Shown here: positions 44,202 through 51,514 of the stretch, piece after piece
Position numbering within the stretch: position 1 is the first letter of the stretch
Layout of the letters: each line of letters starts with the position of its first letter
Translations under genes and position numbers: made by a program
Notes under the pieces: generated by a model
What the model was told of the DNA's origin: nothing
Databases searched by the model: none
The model's input: the letters and a program-made list of their open reading frames with translations, nothing else
Assembly: GCA_026987025.1 (NCBI GenBank)
Contig: JALSNJ010000019.1
Location: 55,150-119,149 of the forward strand
Source: Candidatus Aminicenantota bacterium
Lineage (GTDB): Bacteria; Acidobacteriota; Aminicenantia; S016-38
Length of the DNA: 64,000 nucleotides
Direction: 5' to 3'

Positions 44202-45271
44202 CTCTTCACCTCAATTTTAGTTTTTGAACGGGTGGAAGGGCTCTGAAGGTAACGAACAAAATAAATGTATCTTTTCCCCACCCCTGCGAGAAAATATCCC
44301 TCAAGGGAAATTGGAGGCTCTATCTCTTTAAAATCTTCATCAAAAATATAAATACAGCTTATCCCTAAATTCATTCCCTTCGACTCTTTATTCTTTAAAG
44401 CATTTATCAGGATGTATCCCCTATAAAAATTGACATCATATATCCAACTGCCTCTCGTCATAAACCAAGCAAATATCTTAGCTGGACCTAAACCTTTTTT
44501 TCTAAGCTGTTCTTCTCGTTTAGCGCTATAAGGAATGTTTTTCCAACTTTTAATACCGAAAGTTTTCACTTTTATTATATTTCCTTCTCTATCTATTACC
44601 CATATTCTGTTCAGGGCTAAAAAAGCCAAGCATATTAAATCATTAAAAGTGCATAAGGTGGGATTAAGATAGGCTTCATTGCCCAAAAGAGTTAAAGCAT
44701 AGGAAAAATTGAATATGGCTTTTTGAAACTTCCCATTTAGGTTATAAACTGAAATGACCTTGTCCTTGACTTCTTTCATCCCACCTCCCATAAATGCCCG
44801 CCAAAACTGAGCAGCGAAAATCTGGCCCCCTGAAATCTCAAAATCAAAGACAAACGGTGATGTTCCTTTTCCTTGCAGGTAAAATCTTTTGTTAAATTTA
44901 AATTTAATGTCAAATACATTCATCAAATTGGGAAAATCAAGTATATAGTATTTGTCTCGGTAGGCCTTAACAAAAATTATGTTTCTAAAATCCCCAGGTC
45001 CCTCTCCTAAACCTCCAACTTTCTTCAAAAAATTTCCTCTTCTATCAAAAATTTCAAAAAAAGAGCCTCTTGCTATTATAATCTCTCCGTTTAATCCCTC
45101 GGATAAATTCAAAATAGGGTTGTCGTAAAGTTTTAATAAAGAAAAAGGAGTTTTAACCGGTGATATGTTCAAAATCAATCTATCTGTAACCTTGAGTCTA
45201 AGTCCTGAAGAAAAGATAAATTTCGCCAAAATCATTATAACTACAGCTTTTGACTTATGATTGAAAATCAC
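44180..45271 (-). CDS. Exported 6-bladed beta-propeller protein, GTG start coupled to peptide A
   Basis: 363 aa from a GTG at 45271 that overlaps the TGA of the small gene upstream (GTGA), which is better than the ATG at 45328 that would overlap it by 61 bp. A hydrophobic N-terminus (AVVIMILAKFIF) and GGLGEGPGDFRNIIFV identify the same family as the neighbours. Confidence 0.75.
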   Translation of the reverse strand: MIFNHKSKAVVIMILAKFIFSSGLRLKVTDRLILNISPVKTPFSLLKLYDNPILNLSEGLNGEIIIARGSFFEIFDRRGNFLKKVGGLGEGPGDFRNIIFVKAYRDKYYILDFPNLMNVFDIKFKFNKRFYLQGKGTSPFVFDFEISGGQIFAAQFWRAFMGGGMKEVKDKVISVYNLNGKFQKAIFNFSYALTLLGNEAYLNPTLCTFNDLICLAFLALNRIWVIDREGNIIKVKTFGIKSWKNIPYSAKREEQLRKKGLGPAKIFAWFMTRGSWIYDVNFYRGYILINALKNKESKGMNLGISCIYIFDEDFKEIEPPISLEGYFLAGVGKRYIYFVRYLQSPSTRSKTKIEVKRCVLEKF

Positions 45272-45492
45272 TTTTCGGGTACTTTGCAATAGCAATCCCA
45301 GGAACTTTCCGGACATACGCATTCCCAATAAGGACCATTTAGGGTCATCACCCCTTTTTTAATTGCAGCGGTAGGTTTAAACCCTCGGGAAATACTATTA
45401 GCTACAATATCTTTAGGAATAACCAGAAGTATTACTAAAACAATAAACAAAACTAAAATCAATATTTTTTTGTTTGGTAAATTTCTCATCAT
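45268..45492 (-). CDS. Small exported protein A with cysteine tail
   Basis: 74 aa. A strong membrane segment (LILVLFIVLVILLVIP) is followed by a short domain with three Trp/Tyr and four clustered cysteines, ECVCPESSWDCYCK (CxC-x6-CxC). AGGAGG precedes the double ATG. It is second in its operon, has no hairpin leader of its own and is translationally coupled to a propeller gene. Confidence 0.75.
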   Translation of the reverse strand: MMRNLPNKKILILVLFIVLVILLVIPKDIVANSISRGFKPTAAIKKGVMTLNGPYWECVCPESSWDCYCKVPEK

Positions 45493-45505
45493 TACCCCTC
45501 CTTTT

Positions 45506-45691
45506 TCATCTCACTATCCTGCAACGGCAATCAGTGTTCTCGGTGACTGTGCAAGCACAGGCCAGCACGCCTCCTATATATTTAGTTTTTCCTTTTATCT
45601 TTGTATCAGAAAATGATTTTTTCAACGGGATCATTGTAAATGTCGTCAGAACTAAAATCAAAATCCAAATCCACTTAAACATCCTCTTCAT
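45506..45691 (-). CDS. Small exported protein B with cysteine tail (sigma-54 operon 1)
   Basis: 61 aa starting MKRMFKW, with a signal or anchor helix and a tail ACACTVTENTDCRCR (CxC-x7-CxC). The paired CxC pattern resembles protein A, so the two look like paralogues. It heads an operon behind the conserved hairpin leader and a sigma-54 promoter. It is probably a precursor or an anchored redox/metal peptide; the function is unknown. Confidence 0.75.
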   Translation of the reverse strand: MKRMFKWIWILILVLTTFTMIPLKKSFSDTKIKGKTKYIGGVLACACTVTENTDCRCRIVR

Positions 45692-45710
45692 AACGCACCT
45701 CCCTTGTTTT

Positions 45711-45744
45711 TTGCCCCCCTGGGGGTTGAACCCGAAGGGGGCAA
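45711..45744 (-). promoter_or_regulatory. Conserved 5' hairpin leader, copy 1
   Basis: Transcribed as GTTGCCCCCT, inner GGGT-TCA-ACCC, AGGGGGGCAA, then A-rich linker, GGGAGG and ATGAAGAG. It lies directly at the predicted sigma-54 start. Same element at 47638, 48400 and 51291. Confidence 0.8.
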
Positions 45745-45753
45745 CTTTATTTT

Positions 45754-45769
45754 AGCAACTTCTGGGCCA
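45754..45769 (-). promoter_or_regulatory. Sigma-54 promoter, operon 1
   Basis: TGGCCCAGAAGTTGCT on the minus strand: GG (-24) and GC (-12) separated by 10 bp, the canonical spacing. It precedes hairpin copy 1. A dyad ATGC-N8-GCAT at 45781-45796 is too near to be a normal activator site. Confidence 0.72.
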
Positions 45770-45806
45770 AAAAGGCAAGGATGCAATAATTGGCATGTGA
45801 CTACTT

Positions 45807-46307
45807 TCACCGTCTTCCATCCCTTTCTAATAAAGGATAAGCCTTGTAGTAAAAATTCCATAGAAAATCCTTTAAAAATAACTTTTCTTCAGGAACGGCT
45901 GGTAATACAAAATAAATTCTCCCGTTCTCACTTACCCCAAAAATTGTGGGAGTATAATTGGGAGAAAATTTATAATATTTATCAGAAAAAGGGATTATTT
46001 TAAATTTGGCCCCGGTGAGGTTTCTCAACTTCTTTTCATCCTTCAATTCACTATAAGGAACTAAACCTATGACTTTAAATCCGTTGGGTAATGAATTTAA
46101 AGCATCTATGACTTCCAGATTATCTCTACAATTTTTCAGAGAAAAGACGAAAAACAAATATAAGATTGGACCGGTCTCTTTTTTCTCTTCTCTTGTATAA
46201 GTCCCTATTGGGAAATTCATTAAAGCTAATTTTCTTTGCTCTTTTCCTATTTGGCTTAACAAGAAAATTGAAATAGAAATCAGGAAAATAATAAAGATGT
46301 TCTTCAT
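45807..46307 (-). CDS. Exported redoxin-like protein
   Basis: 166 aa with an N-terminal membrane segment. A thioredoxin-like region has a single cysteine (FSLKNCRDNLEVIDAL) and YTPTIFGVSENGRI with the expected cis-proline. One cysteine only, so it cannot act as a dithiol oxidase alone; it might be a thiol carrier or a degenerate redoxin. It overlaps the propeller gene by 4 bp and is last in operon 2. Confidence 0.7.
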   Translation of the reverse strand: MKNIFIIFLISISIFLLSQIGKEQRKLALMNFPIGTYTREEKKETGPILYLFFVFSLKNCRDNLEVIDALNSLPNGFKVIGLVPYSELKDEKKLRNLTGAKFKIIPFSDKYYKFSPNYTPTIFGVSENGRIYFVLPAVPEEKLFLKDFLWNFYYKAYPLLERDGRR

Positions 46308-47371
46308 TCCTCCCTTATTTTAAAACCGGTTATTTTAAAATTGACTCCAAAGCCAGCCGCAGTTTCAGCTGTTAAAAAGAAAAGTTTATTCTCTTTTTGA
46401 GAAAAGTAGGCGAGAATCTCGCTCTCTGTTTCTGCTTCGGTATGCATAAGTTTATATTCTTTTAAAAACTCTCCTTCTCCATTATAAATCTGAATATAAA
46501 CATCTCTTCCCTCTTCGGCAGGGGAAGAAAAAATAAGGCTTATCATTCCTTTTTTAGTGCAGAAAAGTCCTTCCACAAAAGAAAATTTGCTGAGAAGTTC
46601 TGCAAGTTTCGCGTCCTGTCTCCGCCATACCGCTTTTTTCATTTCTTTGGTCACTAAGGGGGTATAGAATTTCGCGCTTTTTCTCCCGAAGTATTTTACC
46701 CTGCCTTTTTTGTCCCTTTTTAAGATGTGGAAATCCGCTGCAGAAGCAAAATAAATTTCACCCCCGCAATAGTCCGCGTAGTTCTCCGGAGAGAGTACCA
46801 CTAACTCATTCAGAAATTTTTTCTCATATTCTCTTTCATTCTTCACCCCATAAGCAACGAAAGAAGGTAAAAGATACTCGTAAGTGCCCTTTACCAGATT
46901 AAATATAAAAACGCTATAAGTTTTCCCATTTTTTCTTGTCATGGAATGCCCAGAGATTAATAGCTCCTGTGAATTAAGAAATTTGAAAATAAAAGCGAAG
47001 GCCTGAAATATGTAAGACCTGTAAAATTTTATTTCTCCTTCTGGGCTTATTTTATAAAGAAAAATTTTGCCTCTCTTAAAATCATAAATCAACAAAAATT
47101 CTCGCCAGGAAGACAAAGCTATCGGATTTAAAAATTCATTTGGACCCTGCCCCTTTCTCCCGAAGGTTCTGAGAAGCTCGCCTGTGTTATCATATATTTT
47201 TATATCGGCGGCCCTAATATCTAAAACATATATTCTTCTTTCTTTAACCACAAAAGCAACTGGCTCTTTCAATACAACTTTTTTCTGGGATAGGAAAACC
47301 TCCCATTTTTTCACAACTTCAAAAGAATAAAGGATCTTCAAAAAAATTAAGATTAAAAGAACCTTTTTCAT
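46304..47371 (-). CDS. Exported 6-bladed beta-propeller protein
   Basis: 355 aa with a short signal peptide (MKKVLLILIFLKILYS). GRKGQGPNEFLNPIAL is the family phrase; blades contain YVLDIRAADIKIYDNTGE. Third gene of operon 2, before the redoxin-like gene. Confidence 0.77.
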   Translation of the reverse strand: MKKVLLILIFLKILYSFEVVKKWEVFLSQKKVVLKEPVAFVVKERRIYVLDIRAADIKIYDNTGELLRTFGRKGQGPNEFLNPIALSSWREFLLIYDFKRGKIFLYKISPEGEIKFYRSYIFQAFAFIFKFLNSQELLISGHSMTRKNGKTYSVFIFNLVKGTYEYLLPSFVAYGVKNEREYEKKFLNELVVLSPENYADYCGGEIYFASAADFHILKRDKKGRVKYFGRKSAKFYTPLVTKEMKKAVWRRQDAKLAELLSKFSFVEGLFCTKKGMISLIFSSPAEEGRDVYIQIYNGEGEFLKEYKLMHTEAETESEILAYFSQKENKLFFLTAETAAGFGVNFKITGFKIREE

Positions 47372-47419
47372 CTCATTCTCCGCCTCCGATAAAGAGGAAG
47401 GGTAGACCCCTTCTCCCTT

Positions 47420-47617
47420 TTACTTGGCCGGAGTGACAATAATACAATCTATCTTATACTTTTCCCAACAATCGTGAACTTTAGGAACATAAACAGCATC
47501 CCACCCGTTATCACCCTTTAAAGGAACAGAGGTAAAGTTTAAAAAGGAAAGCCACAATAACAAAGCAGAAAGTCCCAGCATTATAAAAGAGATTGCTTTT
47601 GTTAAAATCCTCTTCAT
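47420..47617 (-). CDS. Small exported protein C
   Basis: 65 aa, MKRILTKAISFIMLG..., one membrane segment and two cysteines (HDCWEKYKIDC). The start at 47617 follows AGGAGG; a longer frame to 47671 merely translates the hairpin leader. It carries hairpin copy 2 but no promoter of its own, and lies downstream of the cysteine-rich protein D. Confidence 0.75.
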   Translation of the reverse strand: MKRILTKAISFIMLGLSALLLWLSFLNFTSVPLKGDNGWDAVYVPKVHDCWEKYKIDCIIVTPAK

Positions 47618-47637
47618 AACGCACCTCCTTTGTTTTT

Positions 47638-47671
47638 TTGCCCCCCTGGGGGTTGAACCCGAAGGGGACAA
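47638..47671 (-). promoter_or_regulatory. Conserved hairpin leader, copy 2 (operon-internal)
   Basis: Same element as at 45711, 13 bp after the stop of protein D. It reads TTGTCCCCT, so one stem C-G pair is a U-G wobble, and pairing is kept. No GG-N10-GC promoter lies upstream, so this copy must act within a longer mRNA. Confidence 0.78.
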
Positions 47672-47684
47672 CTATGGACAAATT

Positions 47685-48380
47685 TTATTTAGGTCTGGGC
47701 TTGCATTCGGATCTGCACTTCAGCCAACCGGATATACATATATTGTTACATTCCTGCCAACTTCGTATGCATGTGGTAATGCATCTAGCTCTCTCTCCTG
47801 GATCCTCTATAACTCCACATGCCTGCATACATGCTTGAGCATTGGAGGCACATAGACCAAGACATTCCTCCCTGATAATTTCACACTCATCACAGTAAAC
47901 CAATTTTCCCACTTTACTGGTAACTCTTTCCCATTTTTTTATATTCTTGCCTGTAAGCATGAAATATAAAACCGCATAGTTGCTATTCCACGGGTCCGTT
48001 GAGGAAGTACTGTCATACGCCTCTTTCAAAGCCAGTATCATCTCTTTCATATAGGGAGCATATCTCGTAAGTTCTCCTTTTGCGAGTAGCTCTACATCTA
48101 TCGGCCAACAGGCTTTTTCCCTTCCAACTTTTAGAACCACTTTGGGGCCTGTAAGAAGCAGGAAAGAAGCCTTTACCTCCGGCTCTCCGAGCTCAGCCAG
48201 GATATAATATCCACTCCTTTCCGATTTTAAACCGTAAATTTTCAGAAGTCCCAGAGAAGTAGAAACTGTGTCTTTTACGATTATTTTTGGATTTTCTCCC
48301 AGCTCCAACCGATATTTGTCGATACCTGCAATGAGTGATAAACTCAGCAAAAGCCAAATAAAGGCCTTTGCTCTCTTCAT
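47685..48380 (-). CDS. Exported protein D with C-terminal CX3C cysteine array
   Basis: 231 aa with signal peptide (MKRAKAFIWLLLSLSLIAG). An N-terminal domain of about 150 residues of unknown fold contains one cysteine. Residues from about 163 carry 12 cysteines: CxxC, then C3C6C3C, an 11-residue gap, C3C6C3C6C3C (numbers are residues between cysteines). CX3C pairs spaced by six residues are the helical-hairpin pattern of twin-CX3C proteins, so a disulfide-linked or metal-binding helical array outside the membrane is likely. First gene of operon 2, behind the hairpin leader and sigma-54 promoter. Confidence 0.78.
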   Translation of the reverse strand: MKRAKAFIWLLLSLSLIAGIDKYRLELGENPKIIVKDTVSTSLGLLKIYGLKSERSGYYILAELGEPEVKASFLLLTGPKVVLKVGREKACWPIDVELLAKGELTRYAPYMKEMILALKEAYDSTSSTDPWNSNYAVLYFMLTGKNIKKWERVTSKVGKLVYCDECEIIREECLGLCASNAQACMQACGVIEDPGERARCITTCIRSWQECNNICISGWLKCRSECKPRPK

Positions 48381-48399
48381 ACCTCACCTCCTTTGTTTT

Positions 48400-48432
48400 T
48401 TGCCCCCCTGGGGGTTGAACCCGAAGGGGGCA
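48400..48432 (-). promoter_or_regulatory. Conserved 5' hairpin leader, copy 3
   Basis: TGCCCCCT, GGGT-TCA-ACCC, AGGGGGGCA, A-rich linker, AAAGGAGG, start codon of protein D. It begins within a few bases of the predicted transcription start near 48433. Confidence 0.8.
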
Positions 48433-48442
48433 TTTTTATTTT

Positions 48443-48458
48443 AGCAAATTCCTTGCCA
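48443..48458 (-). promoter_or_regulatory. Sigma-54 promoter, operon 2
   Basis: TGGCAAGGAATTTGCT on the minus strand, identical to the element at 51334-51349, with GG-N10-GC spacing. Confidence 0.82.
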
Positions 48459-48519
48459 AATTCCTCAACCCGTTTCCTCAGCTCTATAAGCCTTGTTAAG
48501 TAATGACTGAAATGCTGAG

Positions 48520-48537
48520 GTTAGTCTATTTCCTAAC
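48520..48537. promoter_or_regulatory. Activator site (proximal), operon 2
   Basis: GTTAG-N8-CTAAC, 18 bp, its core beginning 63 bp upstream of the sigma-54 element. Confidence 0.7.
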
Positions 48538-48597
48538 TCTTCTACCTTGTTTCCTCTATTTTACCTCAAGAGCCTTTTTATAAGCTGTTTCTCTCGT

Positions 48598-48615
48598 GTT
48601 AGATAATATCCTAAC
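48598..48615. promoter_or_regulatory. Activator site (distal 1), operon 2
   Basis: GTTAG-N8-CTAAC, perfect arms; 21 bp from the next site, i.e. two helical turns. Confidence 0.7.
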
Positions 48616-48618
48616 TTT

Positions 48619-48636
48619 CTTAGATAATAATCTAAT
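48619..48636. promoter_or_regulatory. Activator site (distal 2), operon 2
   Basis: Core TTAGAT-AATA-ATCTAA, with flanks C and T instead of G and C. It lies 3 bp from the stop codon of the activator gene. Confidence 0.68.
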
Positions 48637-48638
48637 TT

Positions 48639-49979
48639 TTAAGGCTTAAGTTTATAATCATGAAGGAAAGTCATGAATTTGTGATATTCCTCTGGGGGAA
48701 GGTTAATTATTTCGCACAGCCTCTTCCACTTACCCCCAGCTTTGACAAGTCCTCTGCGGAGAAATTCTTTTACCTGAGCTCGGTTCAGGTCCCTGGATAA
48801 AAATGGTTTCTTTACAACCTCCCAGAAGTTTCCACCCTCCTCTATTCGCCGCCAAAGAGCATCTATCTCATCGCTTCTCAACATGAAAACCTGGGGAAAT
48901 TCCCCAAGTTCCTCCTCCACCTCCCCAGCACCTATCTGCAAAGGACCTCTCCTTGAACCAAGACGACGAAGAAGGTTTATCAGCTGACGGCAGTTGCCGG
49001 GAAAGGAATAGCCCTTTATTAACTCCACCGCCTCTCCGCTAAGACGACGCCTGCCAAGAAAACCTCCATAATACTCCAAAAGAGACTCTATGTCCTGCGG
49101 CCTCTCCCTCAAAGGGGGTATCTTTATGTGATAAACACTCAGGCGATAATACAAGTCCTCCCGCAAAAGACCCCTTCTTATGGCATCAGAAATATTGCGG
49201 TTGCTGGCCGAAATTATCCGAACCTTCACCTTCCTTTCCCTAAAATCCCCCAACCGCCTGAAATATCCACTCTCTACAAAATGAAGAAGCTTCGCCTGAA
49301 CTTCAAGCGGTATCTCCGTTATCTCATCTAAAAAAAGAACTCCTCCCCGGGCCCTCTCCACAAGACCCACCTTCTCTTCCTTTGCATCCGTATAGGCTCC
49401 CTTCCTATGGCCAAATAGCTCGCTCTCAAACAACGAAGAGGGTATGGAGGCGCAGTTGAGGCTAACAAACTGCCCCTTCGCCCCGGAAAGCTGATATATA
49501 AGCTCCGCCACCAGACCCTTACCAACTCCGCTCTCCCCCTCTATCAATACATTCCCTTCCCCTTCGCTGGCCTCTATTATCTTCCTCCTGACTCGCTCAC
49601 TGGCTCGGCTCTTTCCTATAAACCTAAGACCCAACTCCTTCTCCTTCTCCTTCTCCTTCTCCTTCTCCCTTATCTTCCACCTGCCTATACCCACTAACTG
49701 CCATATCTCATCCCAGCTAAAACGAGCCACAGACCCTGAGTCAAAATAAAGGTAATACCGCCTACCTCTATCTTCTATGGGCACTACCACCACCGTCTTT
49801 AATAAAAGCCTCACCGCCGTCTCAGGACCCCCTTCTGTGGGAATATCCTCGTATATCGCCGGAGAGCCCTTATCCACAGCGCTCCTCACCGCTGAAAGGC
49901 ACAGCCCCCCTTCCCCCTCCCTCCATATCTCCCTCCCTTCCCCGTCAAAAAGAGCCATAACTCTTACCTTCTCCAGCAT
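48639..49979 (-). CDS. Sigma-54-dependent transcriptional activator (bEBP)
   Basis: 446 aa. An N-terminal domain of about 100 residues (GAF-like at best) is joined by a Lys-Glu repeat (EKEKEKEKEKE, from a 6-bp DNA repeat) to an AAA+ domain: Walker A GESGVGKG (148-155), sigma-54-contacting loop GAYTDA (194-199; usually GAFTGA), Walker B LFLDEI (215-220). The C-terminal region (NFWEVV...GGKWKRLCEIINLPPEEY...YKLKP) contains a Fis-like helix-turn-helix. It is transcribed towards operon 2 and ends beside the GTTAG dyads, its likely sites. GGAGGG precedes the ATG. Confidence 0.9.
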   Translation of the reverse strand: MLEKVRVMALFDGEGREIWREGEGGLCLSAVRSAVDKGSPAIYEDIPTEGGPETAVRLLLKTVVVVPIEDRGRRYYLYFDSGSVARFSWDEIWQLVGIGRWKIREKEKEKEKEKELGLRFIGKSRASERVRRKIIEASEGEGNVLIEGESGVGKGLVAELIYQLSGAKGQFVSLNCASIPSSLFESELFGHRKGAYTDAKEEKVGLVERARGGVLFLDEITEIPLEVQAKLLHFVESGYFRRLGDFRERKVKVRIISASNRNISDAIRRGLLREDLYYRLSVYHIKIPPLRERPQDIESLLEYYGGFLGRRRLSGEAVELIKGYSFPGNCRQLINLLRRLGSRRGPLQIGAGEVEEELGEFPQVFMLRSDEIDALWRRIEEGGNFWEVVKKPFLSRDLNRAQVKEFLRRGLVKAGGKWKRLCEIINLPPEEYHKFMTFLHDYKLKP

Positions 49980-50065
49980 AAGAGCCCTCCTTAAAGCCAG
50001 AGAAAATTTTAAGGGACAAATCCAGAGCAGTCAAGGGAAAAGTTGTATCCCAAAGCTAATAGGCC

Positions 50066-51049
50066 TTATTCCAAAATAAACTTACCCTCTATATAAAATA
50101 ATTCTCCCCTTTCTATAAGGACTCCTGAAAATTTCATATCAACAGAAACTTTAAAAATCTCAAAGGAAACTTTCTTCGAATAAAACCTAAAATATGGGTT
50201 ATCAAGGTCAATAAGCACATAATAAAATTCGGGCTTGTATCCTCTTCTATAGGAGACAAGAAGCCATTTTTTGAAATTTATCATCGTGTATAATCGGGTC
50301 CATTTACCCATCCACTTTCTGTGTTCGTCCATTTCTCCTTTTCTTACCTTATACTTTTTGGGCATTTTTTTATAAAAAGGAGGGAAGAGAAGCAAAGTAC
50401 CCTTTTCCTTGCAATCCATGGTGAAAATCTTAACTTTTGCCTCAGCGCTAAAGGCAGCATATATTTTCCCTTCCGATACAGATAGAATACCCTGGTTCAC
50501 ATTAAATCTATACATCAAAGGGAAAACTTTGGGCCTTCCACATTTGAGGCTAACGCCCCCAAACCTATCCATAATACGAAGATACCCATCCCTCCAATAT
50601 GGGTTGAGCAAGATTATCCTTCGGGAATTTACCGCAAAATCATCGTAATTTACGGAAAAGGGCAATTTAATTCTTTGTAATTTTTCCTTTTTTATTGAAA
50701 ATTTATAAAGAAAATTCTGGGGATAATAGGAATTAATAAAACAAGCCGTCCCGTAACAATGAATCTTATTAGGCGCTAACACCTCCTCTGGCCCCCTACC
50801 GTTTCTAAAAATTTTCCTGCTCTTCTTCTTTTTTACATCAAATTCCCACACCCCCTTCTGAGGCTGGCTGAAATACACTTTTCCTCTGTGATACTCAGCG
50901 TGATCGTAAAGGAAAATCTCTGGAATTTTGACTCTCTCCTCTATTCTAAACCTCAGTTCCTTGTATTTGGGTCCTCCCCCCTTACCACAGAAAGCAATGA
51001 AAACCAAAAGGGCCAATACGCCTAATTGAACCCTCTTTGGTGCTTCCAT
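50066..51049 (-). CDS. 6-bladed beta-propeller lipoprotein
   Basis: 327 aa. Lipobox-like LVFIAFC at residues 15-21 suggests a lipid anchor. FRNGRGPEEVLAPNKI is the family phrase. It follows small protein E in operon 3 and is 86 bp before the activator gene, which may share its transcript. It has no redoxin partner. Confidence 0.75.
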   Translation of the reverse strand: MEAPKRVQLGVLALLVFIAFCGKGGGPKYKELRFRIEERVKIPEIFLYDHAEYHRGKVYFSQPQKGVWEFDVKKKKSRKIFRNGRGPEEVLAPNKIHCYGTACFINSYYPQNFLYKFSIKKEKLQRIKLPFSVNYDDFAVNSRRIILLNPYWRDGYLRIMDRFGGVSLKCGRPKVFPLMYRFNVNQGILSVSEGKIYAAFSAEAKVKIFTMDCKEKGTLLLFPPFYKKMPKKYKVRKGEMDEHRKWMGKWTRLYTMINFKKWLLVSYRRGYKPEFYYVLIDLDNPYFRFYSKKVSFEIFKVSVDMKFSGVLIERGELFYIEGKFILE

Positions 51050-51081
51050 AAATTTTGAAACTTACCCCTCCTTATCGTTTT

Positions 51082-51270
51082 CTATTTCTGAAGAATGCAC
51101 CCATCACTCCAATTGCAATCTTGACCTGGAGAAACACATCCAATGTGATTCCCATTATTGTCATATACCCAATGGCCTTTACCACCTTCACTTGAAATTT
51201 TCCCTGATAAAAGAAGAAAAATACTTAAAACCAAAACGAATATCAAGAAAAATTTTCCGTATCTCTTCAT
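51082..51270 (-). CDS. Small exported protein E (sigma-54 operon 3)
   Basis: 62 aa beginning MKRYGKFF, with a membrane segment (LIFVLVLSIFLLLSG) and a short tail with three cysteines (HIGCVSPGQDCNWSDGC). The start at 51270 follows AGGAGG; the longer frame translates the hairpin. It heads operon 3. Confidence 0.76.
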   Translation of the reverse strand: MKRYGKFFLIFVLVLSIFLLLSGKISSEGGKGHWVYDNNGNHIGCVSPGQDCNWSDGCILQK

Positions 51271-51290
51271 AACGCACCTCCTTTGTTTTC

Positions 51291-51323
51291 TTGCCCCCCT
51301 GGGGGTTGAACCCGAAGGGGACA
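51291..51323 (-). promoter_or_regulatory. Conserved 5' hairpin leader, copy 4
   Basis: Same element, U-G wobble form (TGTCCCCT pairs AGGGGGGCA). Confidence 0.8.
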
Positions 51324-51333
51324 TCTTTATTAA

Positions 51334-51349
51334 AGCAAATTCCTTGCCA
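51334..51349 (-). promoter_or_regulatory. Sigma-54 promoter, operon 3
   Basis: TGGCAAGGAATTTGCT, identical to operon 2; predicted start near 51324, at the base of the hairpin. Confidence 0.82.
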
Positions 51350-51410
51350 GTGCGGCAAGGCCAGAGAAACCCCTCTGTAAGCCTACTTAAGAAAAAAATG
51401 AAATAACTAA

Positions 51411-51428
51411 GATAACCACACGATTATC
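51411..51428. promoter_or_regulatory. Activator site (proximal), operon 3
   Basis: GATAACC-ACAC-GATTATC, 62 bp upstream of the sigma-54 element, matching operon 2 geometry. Confidence 0.7.
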
Positions 51429-51475
51429 CAATCCTCACCATTCTCAACAATCACCCTCAAGAAGCCTTCTTTCTG

Positions 51476-51493
51476 GATAATCAAATGGTTATT
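51476..51493. promoter_or_regulatory. Activator site (distal 1), operon 3
   Basis: GATAATC-AAAT-GGTTATT, 21 bp from the next site. Confidence 0.68.
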
Positions 51494-51496
51494 TTT

Positions 51497-51514
51497 GATA
51501 ACCAGTGGGTTATC
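51497..51514. promoter_or_regulatory. Activator site (distal 2), operon 3
   Basis: GATAACC-AGTG-GGTTATC, a perfect 7-bp-arm dyad, overlapping the end of the activator remnant. Confidence 0.72.

Noticed and set aside
45711..45744. Hairpin leaders read as Rho-independent terminators on the plus strand
   Set aside because: The plus strand has a hairpin followed by a weak T-rich stretch, but nothing is transcribed towards it on that strand, and four copies sit at the same distance from minus-strand start codons.
45781..45796. ATGC-N8-GCAT dyad as activator site for operon 1
   Set aside because: Only one copy, 12 bp from the -24 element and inside the upstream redoxin gene; it does not match the 62-63 bp geometry of the other two promoters.
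48400..48432. tRNA T-arm-like GGGTTCAACCC in the leader
   Set aside because: The loop is too short, the invariant spacing is wrong and no acceptor or anticodon arm can be folded around it.
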